A stretch of 64,000 bases of DNA from Scalesia atractyloides (taxonomy: Eukaryota > Streptophyta > Magnoliopsida > Asterales > Asteraceae), in contig CAMTDV010000018.1 in assembly GCA_947069175.1 (NCBI GenBank), forward strand, positions 39,010,869 through 39,074,868. The letters run 5' to 3'. The notes below the pieces were generated by a model. That model made no database searches and was not told the DNA's origin. It saw only the letters and a program-made list of their open reading frames with translations. The position numbers were made by a program, and so were the translations under genes. Position 1 is the first letter of the stretch. Each line of letters begins with the position of its first letter. This document shows positions 62,573-64,000 of this stretch, piece after piece.

Positions 62573-64000
62573 ATGGAAGATTTTCATAACGTGTTCGTTT
62601 CACAAGTGGCTTCTTCATCAAATGCTAATACTCTTGCGGCGAACCAAATGAATATCGACAACGAAATGGGTACTACGACAAAACCGCCAAAGCTAATGAG
62701 TATGGATGAATTCGAAGGGTGGAAAGAAAAATTTGTGAATTGGATACAAGCAAATCAATTCAACAGCTGGGTTGCAGTTGAAGATGGTTCCGCTAAACAA
62801 GTTTTCACCGGCTGACAAAGAAAATTATGTCGCTGAGAAGTTAAATGATTAGTTTGATACAACAATCAGTAAAAGAAGATATCTTGATACTATTGCCAGA
62901 ATATGAAACGTCACAAGATTTATGGCACGCTCTCTGTGACAAATTCAAATGAGGTGATGAAATGATCAAAAGCAAAAAGGCCTTGATTAAGAAAGAGTTT
63001 GAAATTTTCACTATGATCAAAGGTGAGACGATGAAGCAGATGATCGATAGATATTGTCACCTCATGGTCCAGATGCGAAGACATGATATCAAGAGATCTA
63101 ATGAAGAGCAAATTGAAAAGTTGGCCGATGCACTTCCTGAGGGAGAATGGACAACATATCTGATGATTCTGAAGAACCGTCCATCTTGGAGATATTTCAA
63201 ATTGTCATCTTTCATCGACAAATTAGAAAGTTTTGAAATGGAGTTGATGAAGATTGCAAAATCAAAGAATGCTAATGTTGTTCAAGATGTCGGTGTTTAT
63301 TACAAAGGAGGTGTTCAAGATATTCCGATTCAAAGTCCAAAAATTCAAACAGCATTTAGTGCAAATACGAATCCTTCTCCAAATCAGAGTTCTCCATATG
63401 TTGGATATACAAGTGCTACTTCAAGCTCTTCATTCCAAAATCAGAACAATCAGTCGCATTAGACAAACTAATCTAGTTCTGATTCAAATGTTTTCCAGTG
63501 CAACATAGCAGTCGATTTGAAGAATGTATTTCCTGAAAAAGTGGCCAAACAGCACATAGCACTTCTTGCTACTGTTCTAGAATCATATGAAAGTCTTGAT
63601 GCTGGAAAGATCGGTAATCCGGAAATGACCGCCGAGGATTACGATCAGGTGGACGAAGAAGAGTTGGAGCTGATGGATATAAACTGGAGTCTAGAATCTA
63701 TCATCAGAAGAGTTACCAAGTTTGTGGCACTCACTAGAAGGGTTATTGGCAATTCAAGCAACAAGCTTGGATTTGACAAGTCAAAAGTCACATGCTTCAG
63801 GTGTCGACAAAAGGGACATTTTAAACATGAATGCAATAATCAAGAAGCAAGTGGAAACCAAAATCCTTTTGGCAACAATAATGAGTACTACAAGAAAGCT
63901 CTTCAATTTAAGCCATATCCAAAGAGAACACAAGTCGAAGCAGAAGATAAATCCAGAAAGACAACCGAACAAGCTCTTTTTGTTACTCATGAAGAAGATA
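62573..64000 (+). pseudogene. Gag of Copia element C2, runs off the window
   Basis: Starts MEDFHNVFVSQVASSSNANT, with NIDNEMGTTTKPPKLMSMDE and FEGWKEKFVNWIQANQFNSW. A frameshift and TGA follow near 62815. From 62962 it reads MIKSKKALIKKEFEIFTMIK, KLADALPEGEWTTYLMILKN and a Ser/Asn/Gln-rich linker. In-frame TAG and TAA lie near 63463-63474, then the same frame continues LLATVLESYESLDAGKIGNP, VDEEELELMDINWSLESIIR and the zinc knuckle CFRCRQKGHFKHECNNQEAS to the end. Related to C1 gag throughout but in opposite orientation. Confidence 0.9.

Overview
This window is intergenic DNA of a large, repeat-rich plant genome and consists almost entirely of nested LTR retrotransposons. Introns, TATA-box LTR promoters, tRNA-iMet primer sites and Copia and Gypsy polyproteins make it a flowering plant. 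The type of Gag and the extra 3' ORF of the Copia element resemble sequences I associate with Asteraceae; that is inference from memory. I see no intact cellular gene.

Nesting, outside to inside, reads directly from exact target-site duplications (TSDs). Left half: a Copia element (D1, minus strand, gag to RNase H, 4945-5090 plus 13946-18128) is interrupted by A1 (5096-13940, TSD AATAC). A1 is a gag-only LTR element. D1 is also cut on its left by a 4-kb LTR of a Gypsy-type element (E, 902-4939), whose primer site and leader run off the left edge. Next come a small hAT-like element, a CACTA-like segment carrying three exons and two introns of a vacuolar H+-ATPase subunit A gene (18666-19138), an inverted Gypsy LTR piece holding a solo Copia LTR, and a Copia gag fragment. 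Right half: a truncated Gypsy LTR (B1) contains a complete but dead chromovirus-type Gypsy (B2, 24976-61204, TSD TTAAA). B2 contains a SIRE-like Copia (C1, 32396-56520, TSD GCTGC), and C1 contains a second gag-only element (A2, 38076-47627, TSD AAAAC). A plus-strand SIRE-like Copia (C2) starts near 61721 and leaves the window at the right edge.

The most unusual material is in the gag-only family (A1, A2). Their Gag ORFs are the only long intact ORFs, and they presumably borrow enzymes from a Gypsy element; their leader shares a block with B2. Each LTR carries five tRNA-like modules (A box and B box, four at near-tRNA spacing): four on the sense strand downstream of the TATA box and one antisense upstream of it. 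The region after gag is a tandem array of two kinds of hairpin. One hairpin has a core of about 35 nt that recurs inside the LTRs of the B family with completely different but still complementary arms.

A second theme is a set of short CpG-containing palindromic words placed upstream of the LTR TATA boxes. The word differs between families, is shared by one Gypsy (E) and one Copia (C1), and in C1 and C2 has spread through leader and 3' regions with compensatory changes in the arms.

All similarity statements come from reading the sequence by eye; no alignment or database search was run.
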